In this document: positions 1-5,864 of the stretch, in pieces
How positions within the stretch are numbered: the stretch's first letter is position 1
How the letters are laid out: each line of letters begins with the position of its first letter
Assembly: GCA_030629295.1 (NCBI GenBank)
Contig: DAOVPH010000024.1
Location: forward strand, 1 to 11,997
DNA from: Candidatus Latescibacterota bacterium
GTDB lineage: Bacteria; Latescibacterota; MVCY01
Length of the DNA stretch: 11,997 bases
Direction of reading: 5' to 3'
Made by a program: the position numbers and the translations under genes
Notes under the pieces: model-generated
Seen by the model: only the letters and a program-made list of their open reading frames with translations
Database searches by the model: none
Told to the model about the DNA's origin: nothing

Positions 1-70
1 AAGGGTGAAACTTAGACTCTAAGCTGGGTCTGAACTGTCGTACAAATCTCCAGCCCAAATCTTTCGCACA

Positions 71-144
71 ACCACGAATTAACACTAATTTAACAATCAG
101 CTTAGGGATTCTCTTAATTCGTGAAAATTTGTGTCATTAGTGGT
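71..144. repeat. Imperfect inverted repeat (dispersed-repeat type)
   Basis: The left end ACCACGAATTAACACTAATT (71-90) is an imperfect reverse complement of the right end AATTTGTGTCATTAGTGGT (126-144), so the ends would fold together around an A+T-rich centre. The motif style (CCACGAAT...ATTCGTG...GTGGT) resembles short non-coding repeats that I recall from intergenic regions of many uncultured bacteria; that likeness is recollection, not a search. No ORF is visible. Only one copy lies in the window, so its repeat status is inferred from the palindromic ends. Confidence 0.5.
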
Positions 145-190
145 CTTAAATAGGTTCAGGTTTCTTCAGTGGAATGCCCGCAAAAAAACC

Positions 191-219
191 TTGACATTTC
201 CCTCTGAGCTGTTTATCTT
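191..219 (+). promoter_or_regulatory. Sigma70-type promoter upstream of the TonB receptor gene
   Basis: A consensus -35 box TTGACA (191-196) is followed after exactly 17 nt by TATCTT (214-219), which matches the -10 consensus at 4 of 6 positions. Transcription would start near 226 and give a leader of about 355 nt before the receptor start codon. A terminator-like hairpin (297-349) lies within that leader, so the promoter may drive the receptor through an attenuated leader or may serve a short transcript only. Confidence 0.5.
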
Positions 220-270
220 CTTCCTCACTTATTTCCCAAACCCTTTGAAGTAGGTTTTATTTCGTAAGCT

Positions 271-289
271 CCAGAAATACAATTTCTGG
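271..289. other. Small perfect hairpin in the leader
   Basis: CCAGAAAT (271-278) and ATTTCTGG (282-289) are perfectly complementary with a 3-nt loop. No T-run follows, so it is not a terminator on its own. It lies between the promoter and the terminator-like hairpin and may be part of a structured leader. The function is unknown. Confidence 0.4.
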
Positions 290-296
290 GATATTC

Positions 297-349
297 AACC
301 ACGAAGGTTGACACTCCTCTGTAGGGGAACAGCACTTTCGTGGTTTTTT
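297..349 (+). terminator. Rho-independent terminator-like hairpin
   Basis: AACCACGAA (297-305) pairs perfectly with TTCGTGGTT (337-345), and the 3' arm runs into six T residues (344-349). The 31-nt interior can form a weaker inner stem (CTCCT with AGGGG). It could terminate a gene lying upstream of the window or attenuate the leader that starts near 226. The segment CCACGAAGG of the 5' arm recurs at 509-517, closer to the start codon, which offers an alternative partner for the 3' arm. I recognise no known riboswitch class in this leader. Confidence 0.5.
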
Positions 350-570
350 ATACTGCGAGTCCTGGAGACTCGACTATACGGCCCTGAAGGCTGAAAAAAA
401 GGAGGGATGTAACTCAGCAACAGACGTTCGGAACAGAGAACACCTTGCTTTCCAGCAGCTTGAATAGAATCTCGGCGAACAGAAAGTAAAGGAAGTAGCA
501 AGGGTGTGCCACGAAGGCTTCGGTTTTCACTTTTTGTAAAATACTACTCGTCTAATCTTTCAGCCAAAGA
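350..570. other. Non-coding leader, nothing firmly identified
   Basis: This stretch precedes the receptor gene. It contains a short hairpin CGAGTC/GACTCG (356-372, 5-nt loop) and the second CCACGAAGG copy (509-517). I see no convincing ORF on either strand and none of the conserved elements of a cobalamin riboswitch. It is probably untranslated leader or spacer. Confidence 0.4.
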
Positions 571-582
571 AAGGGGGAGAAT

Positions 583-2415
583 ATGCGTCTGTTTAATAGT
601 AAAACATCTCTCTGGGTGTTATTTTCTTTGTTCTTACTGCCTCCTGTAGTTCAGGGGCAAGAAGAGGAAGCACCGGAGTACGAGCTTCCGGAGATTGTAG
701 TGACGGCAACCCGGACAGAGAAGTCAATCAAGGATCTCTCCGCCACTGTGAGCGTGATCACTCGGGAGGATATCGAAGCGTCGAATGCCAATTCCTGCAC
801 GGACATCTTAAATACACTGCCAGGGCTTTTTGTCCAGCGCACAGGGGCCTTTGGAAGGGCTGATGTTGATATCAGGGGCATTGGTGGAAGGGGAAGAAAG
901 GTGATGGTACTGGTAGATGGACGCCCAGTGAAAATGGGGCTCTTCGGCTGCACAGTTACCCATTCGCTTCCCTTAGACAATGTGGAACGCATTGAGGTGG
1001 TTCGGGGGCCGGCCTCAGTCCTTTACGGATCAGATGCCCTGGGAGGGGTCATAAACATCATCACTAGAAGACCCACAAAGCCCATGGAGATGGATTATAT
1101 CCTCTCCTATGGCACCCACGACACTTACCAGCACAGGTTGCGTGCCGGGGGATCAAGAGGACCTTTGAACTTCTATGCTACCGCAGACAAACGGCAGAGC
1201 GACGGCCATCTGCCCAATTCTGCGTATGACGGCAGCGATTTCACTGCTCGGGTTGGCTACAAAATCGCCGATAATCTGGAGACGGTCCTCACTGGCAAGT
1301 ACTTCGACGGCCATAAGGAAGAACCGCTGCGAGCTACCGATCCTGATACCCTGGTTTCGGAGACATGGAATGACTATGAAAGAGGTGCAGTGGATCTGAC
1401 TCTCATGGGCAGATGGGAGAGGTGGCATGGCTCGGTTAAGGTCTACCGCAATTTCGGCGAACATGAATTCTCCCCCAATGACGGCTGGCATTCCAGGGAC
1501 TTCACCAACGGGGTGATGCTCCACGGCTCGGGGCACCTTCTTGCTGGCAACGAACTGACCGCAGGTGCGGAGTTCAGACAACAGGGCGGGAAGAAGTTGG
1601 CCACAGCAAAACAACCCAGGGCGGGCAAGTGGGACAAAACCGAATATGCGGTCTTCTTCCACGATGAACAGATCCTTTTGGGAAAGCTGATCCTCACCTT
1701 CGGCGGAAGATACAACCACGATGAGGTTTCAGGTGGTGTGTTCTGTCCTCAAGCCGGGCTAGTGTTCCATCTGGGAGAAGGGACTATCCTTCGGGGAGCA
1801 GTGAATAAAGGGTTCAGGTCTCCCCAAATCAATGAGGTGTATATTTTTGCACCTCCAAATAAGCCCAGGGAATACCTCAAACCAGAGGTAGTATGGAACT
1901 ATGAGGCAGGAGCTAATCAGCGGATCACCGAGGGAGTATATCTCGACATAGTCGGCTTCATAATGAAAGGAGAAAACCTTATCCAGAGGGGTCAAAACAT
2001 CGGGGAATTCGAGTTCAAAGGGATAGAGACCGGCCTCAGGACTCAGATCAGTAAGGGACTTTCAGGTCGGATTTACTATACCTACCTTGATCCGGGTGAA
2101 AAGACCACAGGACGGCCAGGGGATAAGGTTGATCTTGCCTTAAGGTATGCGAGAGATAGGCTTGCTATTTCTCTGAGTGGTCAATATATAACTGACTACT
2201 TCGCCGGAGACAGTCGGAAGGAGCCCATTTCTGATTACCTTGTAGCCAATACCAAGGTGAGCTACAAGGTCATCCCCGGTCTTCAAGCCTTCTTTGCAGT
2301 GGACAACATCTTGGATAAGGGATACGAGATCTATGCGGATCTCCCCGGTGGAGCGGCAGGTCTCTATTCTATGCCCAAAAGGACCTTCGCCATTGGGATG
2401 ACCACCAAGTTTTGA
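583..2415 (+). CDS. TonB-dependent outer-membrane receptor, BtuB-like architecture
   Basis: This 610-residue outer-membrane receptor would import a scarce ligand using TonB energy. It has an N-terminal signal peptide (hydrophobic residues about 9-24, likely cleavage after VVQG near 25), a TonB box EIVVTATR (37-44), a plug domain (about 50-162) with the family signatures VERIEVVRGPASVLYGSDA and GGVINIITRR, and then a beta-barrel ending in a terminal Phe (GMTTKF). A strong Shine-Dalgarno sequence, AAGGGGGAGA (571-580), fixes the ATG start. The length is normal for small cobalamin- or metal-type receptors. The plug has two cysteines (Cys72, Cys123), which is uncommon. The plug wording resembles BtuB, but no cobalamin riboswitch is seen. 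The neighbouring ECF S component and larC stub leave nickel, cobalt or a corrinoid as possible ligands; the ligand is inference only. Confidence 0.9.
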   Translation: MRLFNSKTSLWVLFSLFLLPPVVQGQEEEAPEYELPEIVVTATRTEKSIKDLSATVSVITREDIEASNANSCTDILNTLPGLFVQRTGAFGRADVDIRGIGGRGRKVMVLVDGRPVKMGLFGCTVTHSLPLDNVERIEVVRGPASVLYGSDALGGVINIITRRPTKPMEMDYILSYGTHDTYQHRLRAGGSRGPLNFYATADKRQSDGHLPNSAYDGSDFTARVGYKIADNLETVLTGKYFDGHKEEPLRATDPDTLVSETWNDYERGAVDLTLMGRWERWHGSVKVYRNFGEHEFSPNDGWHSRDFTNGVMLHGSGHLLAGNELTAGAEFRQQGGKKLATAKQPRAGKWDKTEYAVFFHDEQILLGKLILTFGGRYNHDEVSGGVFCPQAGLVFHLGEGTILRGAVNKGFRSPQINEVYIFAPPNKPREYLKPEVVWNYEAGANQRITEGVYLDIVGFIMKGENLIQRGQNIGEFEFKGIETGLRTQISKGLSGRIYYTYLDPGEKTTGRPGDKVDLALRYARDRLAISLSGQYITDYFAGDSRKEPISDYLVANTKVSYKVIPGLQAFFAVDNILDKGYEIYADLPGGAAGLYSMPKRTFAIGMTTKF

Positions 2416-2429
2416 GGCCTATGAGTAGC

Positions 2430-2479
2430 ATAAGGTGGACGTAGAGAAGGACCTACTTTACTTGCTGCGTCCGCCTTAT
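2430..2479. repeat. Structured 50-nt hairpin, copy A
   Basis: ATAAGGTGGACGTAG (2430-2444) pairs over all 15 positions, including two G-T wobbles, with CTGCGTCCGCCTTAT (2465-2479) around a 20-nt loop containing GGACCTA and TTTACTTG. It starts 14 nt after the receptor stop codon. A second copy at 3446-3495 has the same stem length and loop length, with stem changes that keep the pairing. No T-run directly follows, so it is not a typical terminator. It may be a 3'-UTR processing or regulatory element, or a REP-like repeat carried along by duplication. Confidence 0.7.
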
Positions 2480-2601
2480 ATGCTTATATTTTAGCCTGCA
2501 GGTTCTTAAGTGTAGGGAAAGGAACGAAGCAAAACGACAGGAAAAACCAGGGCGAAAAAGCCAAATTTTATTGAACTACGGAGAATTCAATATAACGAAA
2601 G

Positions 2602-3174
2602 ATGACCGTAAGTCAACCAATACTGACAAATAGAACTCATGCTACTCATTTCTGGGTTTACACTGCTTTGCTGATTGCTCTGGGTGTGCTTGTGCCTTTG
2701 CTCTTTCACCAGTTCGGGATTGCAGGTAAGGTTTTTCTACCGATGCACTTTCCAGTTCTCATAGGGGGACTTCTGTTCGGGCCATTCAGCGGCGTGTTGG
2801 TGGGATTATTCAGCCCGGTTCTGAGCTTTTTGCTGACAGGGATGCCCCCTTTCCCCACGGTGCTGATGATGGTTCCGGAGTTGATGACCTACGGGGCAAT
2901 AAGTGGGTGGCTGCATATACGATTTAAGATCAACGTCTGGATTGCGTTGCCGGCTGCGATAGTCGCTGGTCGGATCGTTTATGGTTTGGCGTGGTGGGCG
3001 ATGTTTCATATCCTGAATCTCCCTGTGACCCCGCTGGTTGCTGTGGTCAGCGGAGTTACAATCGGGGTACCAGGGATCATCAGCCAGCTTGTCCTTGTTC
3101 CGCTTTTTATCAAGAAATTTTCTCATAACCGAATAGATAACAAGGAGGAGGAGATTATCAAAGATACCCCCTGA
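2602..3174 (+). CDS. ECF transporter S component (substrate-binding membrane subunit)
   Basis: This 190-residue very hydrophobic protein has about six membrane segments (roughly residues 17-38, 46-60, 61-78, 86-104, 112-135 and 145-171). The segment FLPMHFPVLIGGLLFGP (45-61) followed by a glycine-rich second half is typical of S components of energy-coupling factor transporters, which bind vitamins or metal ions and work with EcfA, EcfA' and EcfT. No ATPase or T subunit is nearby, so it probably shares a module encoded elsewhere (group II style). The tail is charged (KKFSHNRIDN onward). No strong Shine-Dalgarno is present at the ATG; GGAG at about 2580 is too distant, so the start is less certain than the family call. 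The substrate is unknown. The preceding receptor and the FmdE/LarC fragments downstream suggest a metal or corrinoid. Confidence 0.75.
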   Translation: MTVSQPILTNRTHATHFWVYTALLIALGVLVPLLFHQFGIAGKVFLPMHFPVLIGGLLFGPFSGVLVGLFSPVLSFLLTGMPPFPTVLMMVPELMTYGAISGWLHIRFKINVWIALPAAIVAGRIVYGLAWWAMFHILNLPVTPLVAVVSGVTIGVPGIISQLVLVPLFIKKFSHNRIDNKEEEIIKDTP

Positions 3175-3311
3175 GTTGGAAAGGGCTAAGCAGTTCCACA
3201 GCCACTTGGGTCCCTATGTAACAGTTGGATTAAGGATGGGGCAGGCGATAACACAAAGATTGGGAGATCCCTTTCTCCTTTAAGATAGAGGCATTTACCG
3301 GCAACATTCAC
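3164..3311 (+). pseudogene. Start-less, frameshifted N-terminal fragment of an FmdE-family protein
   Basis: In the frame running through 3164-3280 the translation reads IPPELERAKQFHSHLGPYVT and continues as VGLRMGQAITQRLGD. This matches the N-terminus of FmdE-family proteins (named for formylmethanofuran dehydrogenase subunit E), whose hallmark is FHGHLGP followed by G-x-R-x-G. The frame stops at TAA 3281-3283, but a +1 shift near 3272 continues with plausible family sequence (FSFKIEAFTGNIH, 3273-3311). After that, homology breaks and the tail of a TonB receptor begins. A rich Shine-Dalgarno (AAGGAGGAGGAG, 3142-3153) still sits upstream, overlapping the end of the S-component gene, but no ATG or GTG follows at usable distance; an ATA (3164) or TTG (3176) is all that remains. 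The lost start, frameshift and 3' deletion all point to a dead gene. The family call rests on the motif alone. Confidence 0.6.
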
Positions 3312-3336
3312 CGTGGGGATGACCACTAAGTTTTAA
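3298..3336 (+). pseudogene. Remnant 3' end of a second TonB-dependent receptor
   Basis: The frame ending at TAA 3334-3336 reads PATFTVGMTTKF, almost identical to the last residues of the intact receptor (KRTFAIGMTTKF). The nucleotides GGGATGACCACTAAGTTTTAA differ from the intact copy by two bases. An in-frame stop at 3286-3288 limits the remnant to a dozen codons. It abuts the FmdE-family fragment directly, so a deletion appears to have joined the two. The following DNA also matches what follows the intact receptor (the hairpin copy), which supports common origin by duplication. Confidence 0.7.
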
Positions 3337-3338
3337 GG

Positions 3339-3433
3339 CTCAGTAATCCTCACCAGAAGCTCTAAGGCCCATCCCCGGGCCGTCTGTGCCCACCCGAGGA
3401 TGGGTGGGCGAGCGCTCGTTGCGGGCCACTGAG
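3339..3433. repeat. Palindrome-rich 95-bp inserted element
   Basis: This segment separates the second receptor tail from its hairpin, whereas in copy A the two are nearly adjacent, so it looks like an insertion. Its ends are inverted: CTCAGT (3339-3344) and ACTGAG (3428-3433). Inside are a hairpin GGCCC/GGGCC (3366-3381), a stronger one GCCCACCC/GGGTGGGC (3388-3409, 6-nt loop), and a perfect palindrome CGAGCGCTCG (3409-3418). It is much G+C-richer than its flanks. There is no coding capacity. It fits a REP- or MITE-like non-autonomous element, or a dispersed structural repeat. Confidence 0.55.
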
Positions 3434-3445
3434 TTTGAAAGGGTT

Positions 3446-3495
3446 ATGAGGCGGGCGCAGAGGAGGACCTATTTTACTTGCTGCGTCCGCCTCAT
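3446..3495. repeat. Structured 50-nt hairpin, copy B
   Basis: ATGAGGCGGGCGCAG (3446-3460) pairs over 15 positions with CTGCGTCCGCCTCAT (3481-3495), with one G-T wobble, around a 20-nt loop that matches the loop of copy A (2445-2464) at 18 of 20 positions. Compared with copy A, one stem pair has changed on both sides (A-T to G-C) and three have changed on one side while remaining pairable. The element lies about 60 nt upstream of the small His-rich gene, so it may act as a leader element here or simply be the duplicated receptor 3' region. Confidence 0.7.
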
Positions 3496-3553
3496 ATGTA
3501 CCTACGTTATAGAAATTCTGAGGTGAAGGGAGATCAAGATAGCAAAGAGCGAT

Positions 3554-3757
3554 ATGGAGAAGCTTGAGATATTGCTCCAGCATTGGGTGGAGCATAACAG
3601 GGAACACAGCGGGGAATTCAGGGAATGGGCGGGGAAGGCAAAGGCCCACGGCCACACTGCCGTGCACGATGAGATATTGCAGGCGGTTGAGCAGATGGAT
3701 AGGGTCAATGAATTCCTGCTCAGGGCGTTGAAGAGGTTAGGCGTGAACTCAGGTTAG
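3554..3757 (+). CDS. Small His-rich helical protein of unknown function
   Basis: This 67-residue, strongly charged and predicted all-helical protein has no signal peptide or membrane segment. His10, His14 and His18 (HWVEHNREH) recur at four-residue spacing and would line one face of a helix, and His32, His34 and His38 follow, so a metal-binding role is possible. I recall similar small proteins (LLEHWIEHNEEH-type start) annotated as a domain of unknown function near nickel-cofactor genes. That agrees with the larC stub 92 bp downstream, but it is recollection rather than a search. The Shine-Dalgarno before ATG 3554 is weak. A better one (AAGGGAG, 3526-3532) lies before an in-frame ATA at 3539, hinting that the true start may have been altered. 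The gene otherwise appears intact. Confidence 0.65.
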   Translation: MEKLEILLQHWVEHNREHSGEFREWAGKAKAHGHTAVHDEILQAVEQMDRVNEFLLRALKRLGVNSG

Positions 3758-3849
3758 TGGTGTGTTCTGAGAAGTTCAATTCCTCTTTCAGCGCACCTGT
3801 ACGAGTGCAGCGTCTACACAGATGCACTCCATAAGGAAGAGGGATCGGA

Positions 3850-3988
3850 ATGGGGATCGCCTATTTCGATTGTTTTGCGGGTATCAGCGGGGATATGATC
3901 TTAGGAGCCCTGGTGGATGCGGGATTGGATGTGGAGGAACTCAGAGGGGAGATCGGCCTTGTCCCATAAGATTGTTCTGGAGAAGGAG
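3850..3988 (+). pseudogene. larC: N-terminal stub of nickel-pincer cofactor protein LarC
   Basis: From ATG 3850 the frame reads MGIAYFDCFAGISGDMILGA followed by LVDAGLDVEEL, the highly recognisable LarC N-terminus (YFDCxxGISGDMxLGALxDAG). LarC is the CTP-dependent enzyme that inserts nickel into the pincer cofactor of lactate racemase. The frame ends at TAA 3967-3969 after 39 codons. A +1 shift near 3964 continues as HKIVLEKE up to TAA 3989-3991, and homology ends there, whereas full LarC is about 400 residues. GGAAGAGGG (3834-3843) serves as its Shine-Dalgarno. Both a frameshift and a large 3' deletion are therefore present. The 92 bp before it show no convincing gene. Confidence 0.8.
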
Positions 3989-3991
3989 TAA

Positions 3992-4483
3992 ATGCGTGGG
4001 AGAGAACAGGGGTTCTCTAACTCAGAGAAGTGGCTACGGAGGGCAGTGCAGGGAATTTCCGTCGGGCCAGTCCTGGATGTAGGCACAGGTGGAGGTACTT
4101 GCCTTTCGGCTCTCAGAAGCAAGGGGATATTCGCCATCGGGATAGATATCTCCCTGAGTTCCTTAAAGGGCAAGCGGAATGTGGTGCAGGCCGATTCCTA
4201 TTATCTGCCGTTCAAAGATAGGGCCTTTAAGGCTGTGGTGTTCGGGATGAGCCTGCATCATATGGACAATCATAAGCGTTGTGTGGGGGAAGCGGCCAGG
4301 GTCCTGGATAAGGAGGGATGGCTATCTGTGGTGGACTGGTGGGAAACTCCACCTTTTCACAGGGGGTGGGATATGCCGGATGTAGAGCGTATCCAGAGCT
4401 ATGCAGTATGCGCCGGACTGGGTAAGGTGAAGTGCACAAGGGAAGGTGTGGTTTTTCGGCTATGGGGAAGGAAGATCGGATGA
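3992..4483 (+). CDS. Small class I SAM-dependent methyltransferase
   Basis: This 163-residue cytosolic protein has a Rossmann-type methyltransferase core: motif I VLDVGTGGG (27-35) binding S-adenosylmethionine, an acidic residue after the second strand (Asp52 in GIDIS), a motif like QADSYYLPFKDRAFKAVV (66-83) and SLHHM (87-91). It resembles the UbiE/Methyltransf_11 group; the substrate is unknown. Only about 26 residues precede motif I, so it could be slightly N-truncated. Its Shine-Dalgarno GGAGAAGGAG (3979-3988) is formed by the last codons of the larC stub (encoding LEKE), and the larC-frame stop TAA touches the ATG. The break that removed larC therefore left, or created, a good translation start. 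It overlaps the next small ORF by ATGA. Confidence 0.8.
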   Translation: MRGREQGFSNSEKWLRRAVQGISVGPVLDVGTGGGTCLSALRSKGIFAIGIDISLSSLKGKRNVVQADSYYLPFKDRAFKAVVFGMSLHHMDNHKRCVGEAARVLDKEGWLSVVDWWETPPFHRGWDMPDVERIQSYAVCAGLGKVKCTREGVVFRLWGRKIG

Positions 4484-4602
4484 GTTTTACCTTGCTGTTT
4501 GATCCGAGGCCGCTCATAGAGGTGAACGCCGGATATACGGTCTCAGACGCTCTTTTCATCGCCCAGGAGGAGGGGATCTTTACCTTCCTTTCCGAAGGTT
4601 GA
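4480..4602 (+). CDS. 40-codon ORF coupled to the methyltransferase, probable gene stub
   Basis: The start ATG (4480-4482) overlaps the methyltransferase stop (ATGA), a typical coupled arrangement. The product begins MSFTLLFDPRPLIEVNAGYT and ends at TGA 4600-4602. It reads like the first strand-helix unit of a longer globular protein rather than a finished small protein. In another frame after about 4591 (RLKEFELDETVG) a short open stretch follows, so a frameshift near the end is possible. I do not recognise the family. Given the two other N-terminal stubs just upstream, a truncated gene is the likeliest reading. Confidence 0.4.
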   Translation: MSFTLLFDPRPLIEVNAGYTVSDALFIAQEEGIFTFLSEG

Positions 4603-4709
4603 AGGAATTTGAGTTAGATGAGACCGTCGGTTAAGAAGCTTCCCGGTGAAAGACAATTGTATATGTGGAGAGATTCTACAAAATGTTAAATTTTGCGGGA
4701 GGTAACACT

Positions 4710-5732
4710 GTGGAATACCGTCAATTGGGTCGATCGGGCCTGCGGGTATCCCCCTTATGTTTGGGATGTATGGGATTTGGTAGCAGGACGCCTGAAGACG
4801 AAGCTATCAGGATCATCCATGCGGCCATCCAGGAGGGCATCAATTTCTTGGATACGGCAGATTGCTATAGGGGAGAGCGGTGGTCTTCGGAGGAGGTTGT
4901 CGGCAAAGCTTTAGCCGAGGGTGGGTTGCGCGATCGAGTGGTGTTGGCTACTAAGGTTACCACGAGTATGGGGGAGGGGCCCAATGATTGGGGTAGCAGC
5001 CGCGCTCACATTATGGCGGCATGTGAGGCAAGCTTACGCCGGCTATGCACTGACTACATCGATCTGTATCAGCTCCACTGGATGGACTTCACCACACCGC
5101 TGGATGAGACTTTACGGGCCCTTGATGATCTGGTACGGCAGGGAAAGGTCCGATACATTGGCTGCTCCAAGTTCGCTCCTTCCCGGCTGGTGGAGGCGTT
5201 GTGTCTAAGCGATCGGTTCGGCTGGACGCGCTTCGTGAGCGAGCAGCCGCCGTATAACCTGCTGGATCGGCGGATCGAGAACGAACTCGTATATGTCTGT
5301 TTGCGGCATGGAGTAGGCATCATTCCGTGGGCGCCGCTGGCGACGGGTATTCTTTCAGGTCGGCATCGCAAGGGCCAGGCTCCTCCGAACGGGAGTCGTG
5401 CCTCTCATGAAGGTATTGGCCCGACCCGGCTAAACGATGCGGCTCTGGACGTCGTCGAGGCGCTGCGTTCCTTGGCGCAGGCCAAAGAGGTCACTATGGC
5501 CCAGTTCAGCTTGGCCTGGATCATTCATCAGCCCGGGATCACCGCTCCCATCATCGGCTGTCGCACTATGGATCACCTGACATCGGCCCTGGAAGTCTTA
5601 GACATCGAATGGACAGAGGATGACCGAGCCCAGGTAGATACCCTTATCCCTCCGGGCAGTGCGGTCAGCGACTACTATGACTCCAACGTTTACCAGTCCC
5701 TCCGTGCTGAGGTCGGGCTTAAACAAAGATAG
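4710..5732 (+). CDS. Aldo/keto reductase
   Basis: This 340-residue NAD(P)H-dependent cytosolic oxidoreductase has the (beta/alpha)8 aldo/keto reductase fold. It starts with the family N-terminus (EYRQLGRSGLRVSPLCLG) and carries the full catalytic tetrad: Asp48 and Tyr53 in NFLDTADCY, Lys82 in LATK and His123 in YIDLYQLH. The cofactor-binding C-terminal part (PIIGCRTMDHLTSALEVL) is present, and the length is typical. I chose GTG 4710 because GGGAGGT (4697-4703) lies at ideal spacing and homology starts at that point. An upstream in-frame ATG at 4665 would add 15 residues without family resemblance. The substrate cannot be read from the sequence; it resembles the broad IolS/YajO-like group. No operon partner follows within 280 bp. 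Confidence 0.9.
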   Translation: MEYRQLGRSGLRVSPLCLGCMGFGSRTPEDEAIRIIHAAIQEGINFLDTADCYRGERWSSEEVVGKALAEGGLRDRVVLATKVTTSMGEGPNDWGSSRAHIMAACEASLRRLCTDYIDLYQLHWMDFTTPLDETLRALDDLVRQGKVRYIGCSKFAPSRLVEALCLSDRFGWTRFVSEQPPYNLLDRRIENELVYVCLRHGVGIIPWAPLATGILSGRHRKGQAPPNGSRASHEGIGPTRLNDAALDVVEALRSLAQAKEVTMAQFSLAWIIHQPGITAPIIGCRTMDHLTSALEVLDIEWTEDDRAQVDTLIPPGSAVSDYYDSNVYQSLRAEVGLKQR

Positions 5733-5864
5733 GCCTATGTATGAGAAAATAGTGGCATAATTTTGGTTCTTGTTCCCAATATATGGATAAAGCACATCTT
5801 ACTCCTTTGAAAATATTCGGCGAAGGCAGCGAGGACAATTATGTCACCCAGTGCCTCAGCTGGC

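Noticed and set aside
295..501. Minus-strand 68-codon ORF in the leader
   Set aside because: It lies over the terminator-like hairpin and leader, has no family resemblance and has no visible ribosome site.
220..582. Cobalamin riboswitch upstream of the BtuB-like receptor
   Set aside because: I could not find the conserved B12-box-like stretch or the other conserved core segments on the + strand of the leader.
2430..2479. Hairpin A as a rho-independent terminator of the receptor gene
   Set aside because: No T-run follows the 3' arm directly (ATATGCTTATATTTT comes later and is interrupted), the loop is long and conserved, and copy B also lacks a T-run.
3765..3849. Open stretch reading AHLYECSVYTDALHKEEG as a possible C-terminal gene fragment
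   Set aside because: It has no start, no recognisable homology and is too short to distinguish from chance.
3850..3991. Programmed frameshift in larC, as known for larC1/larC2 of Lactiplantibacillus plantarum
   Set aside because: The shifted frame ends after only eight more codons at TAA 3989 and the rest of LarC is missing, so a frameshift would not yield a functional protein.
3822..4082. 86-codon ORF overlapping the larC stub and methyltransferase start
   Set aside because: Its Arg/Gly-rich translation has no family resemblance, and it is a frame shadow of the larC and methyltransferase reading frames.
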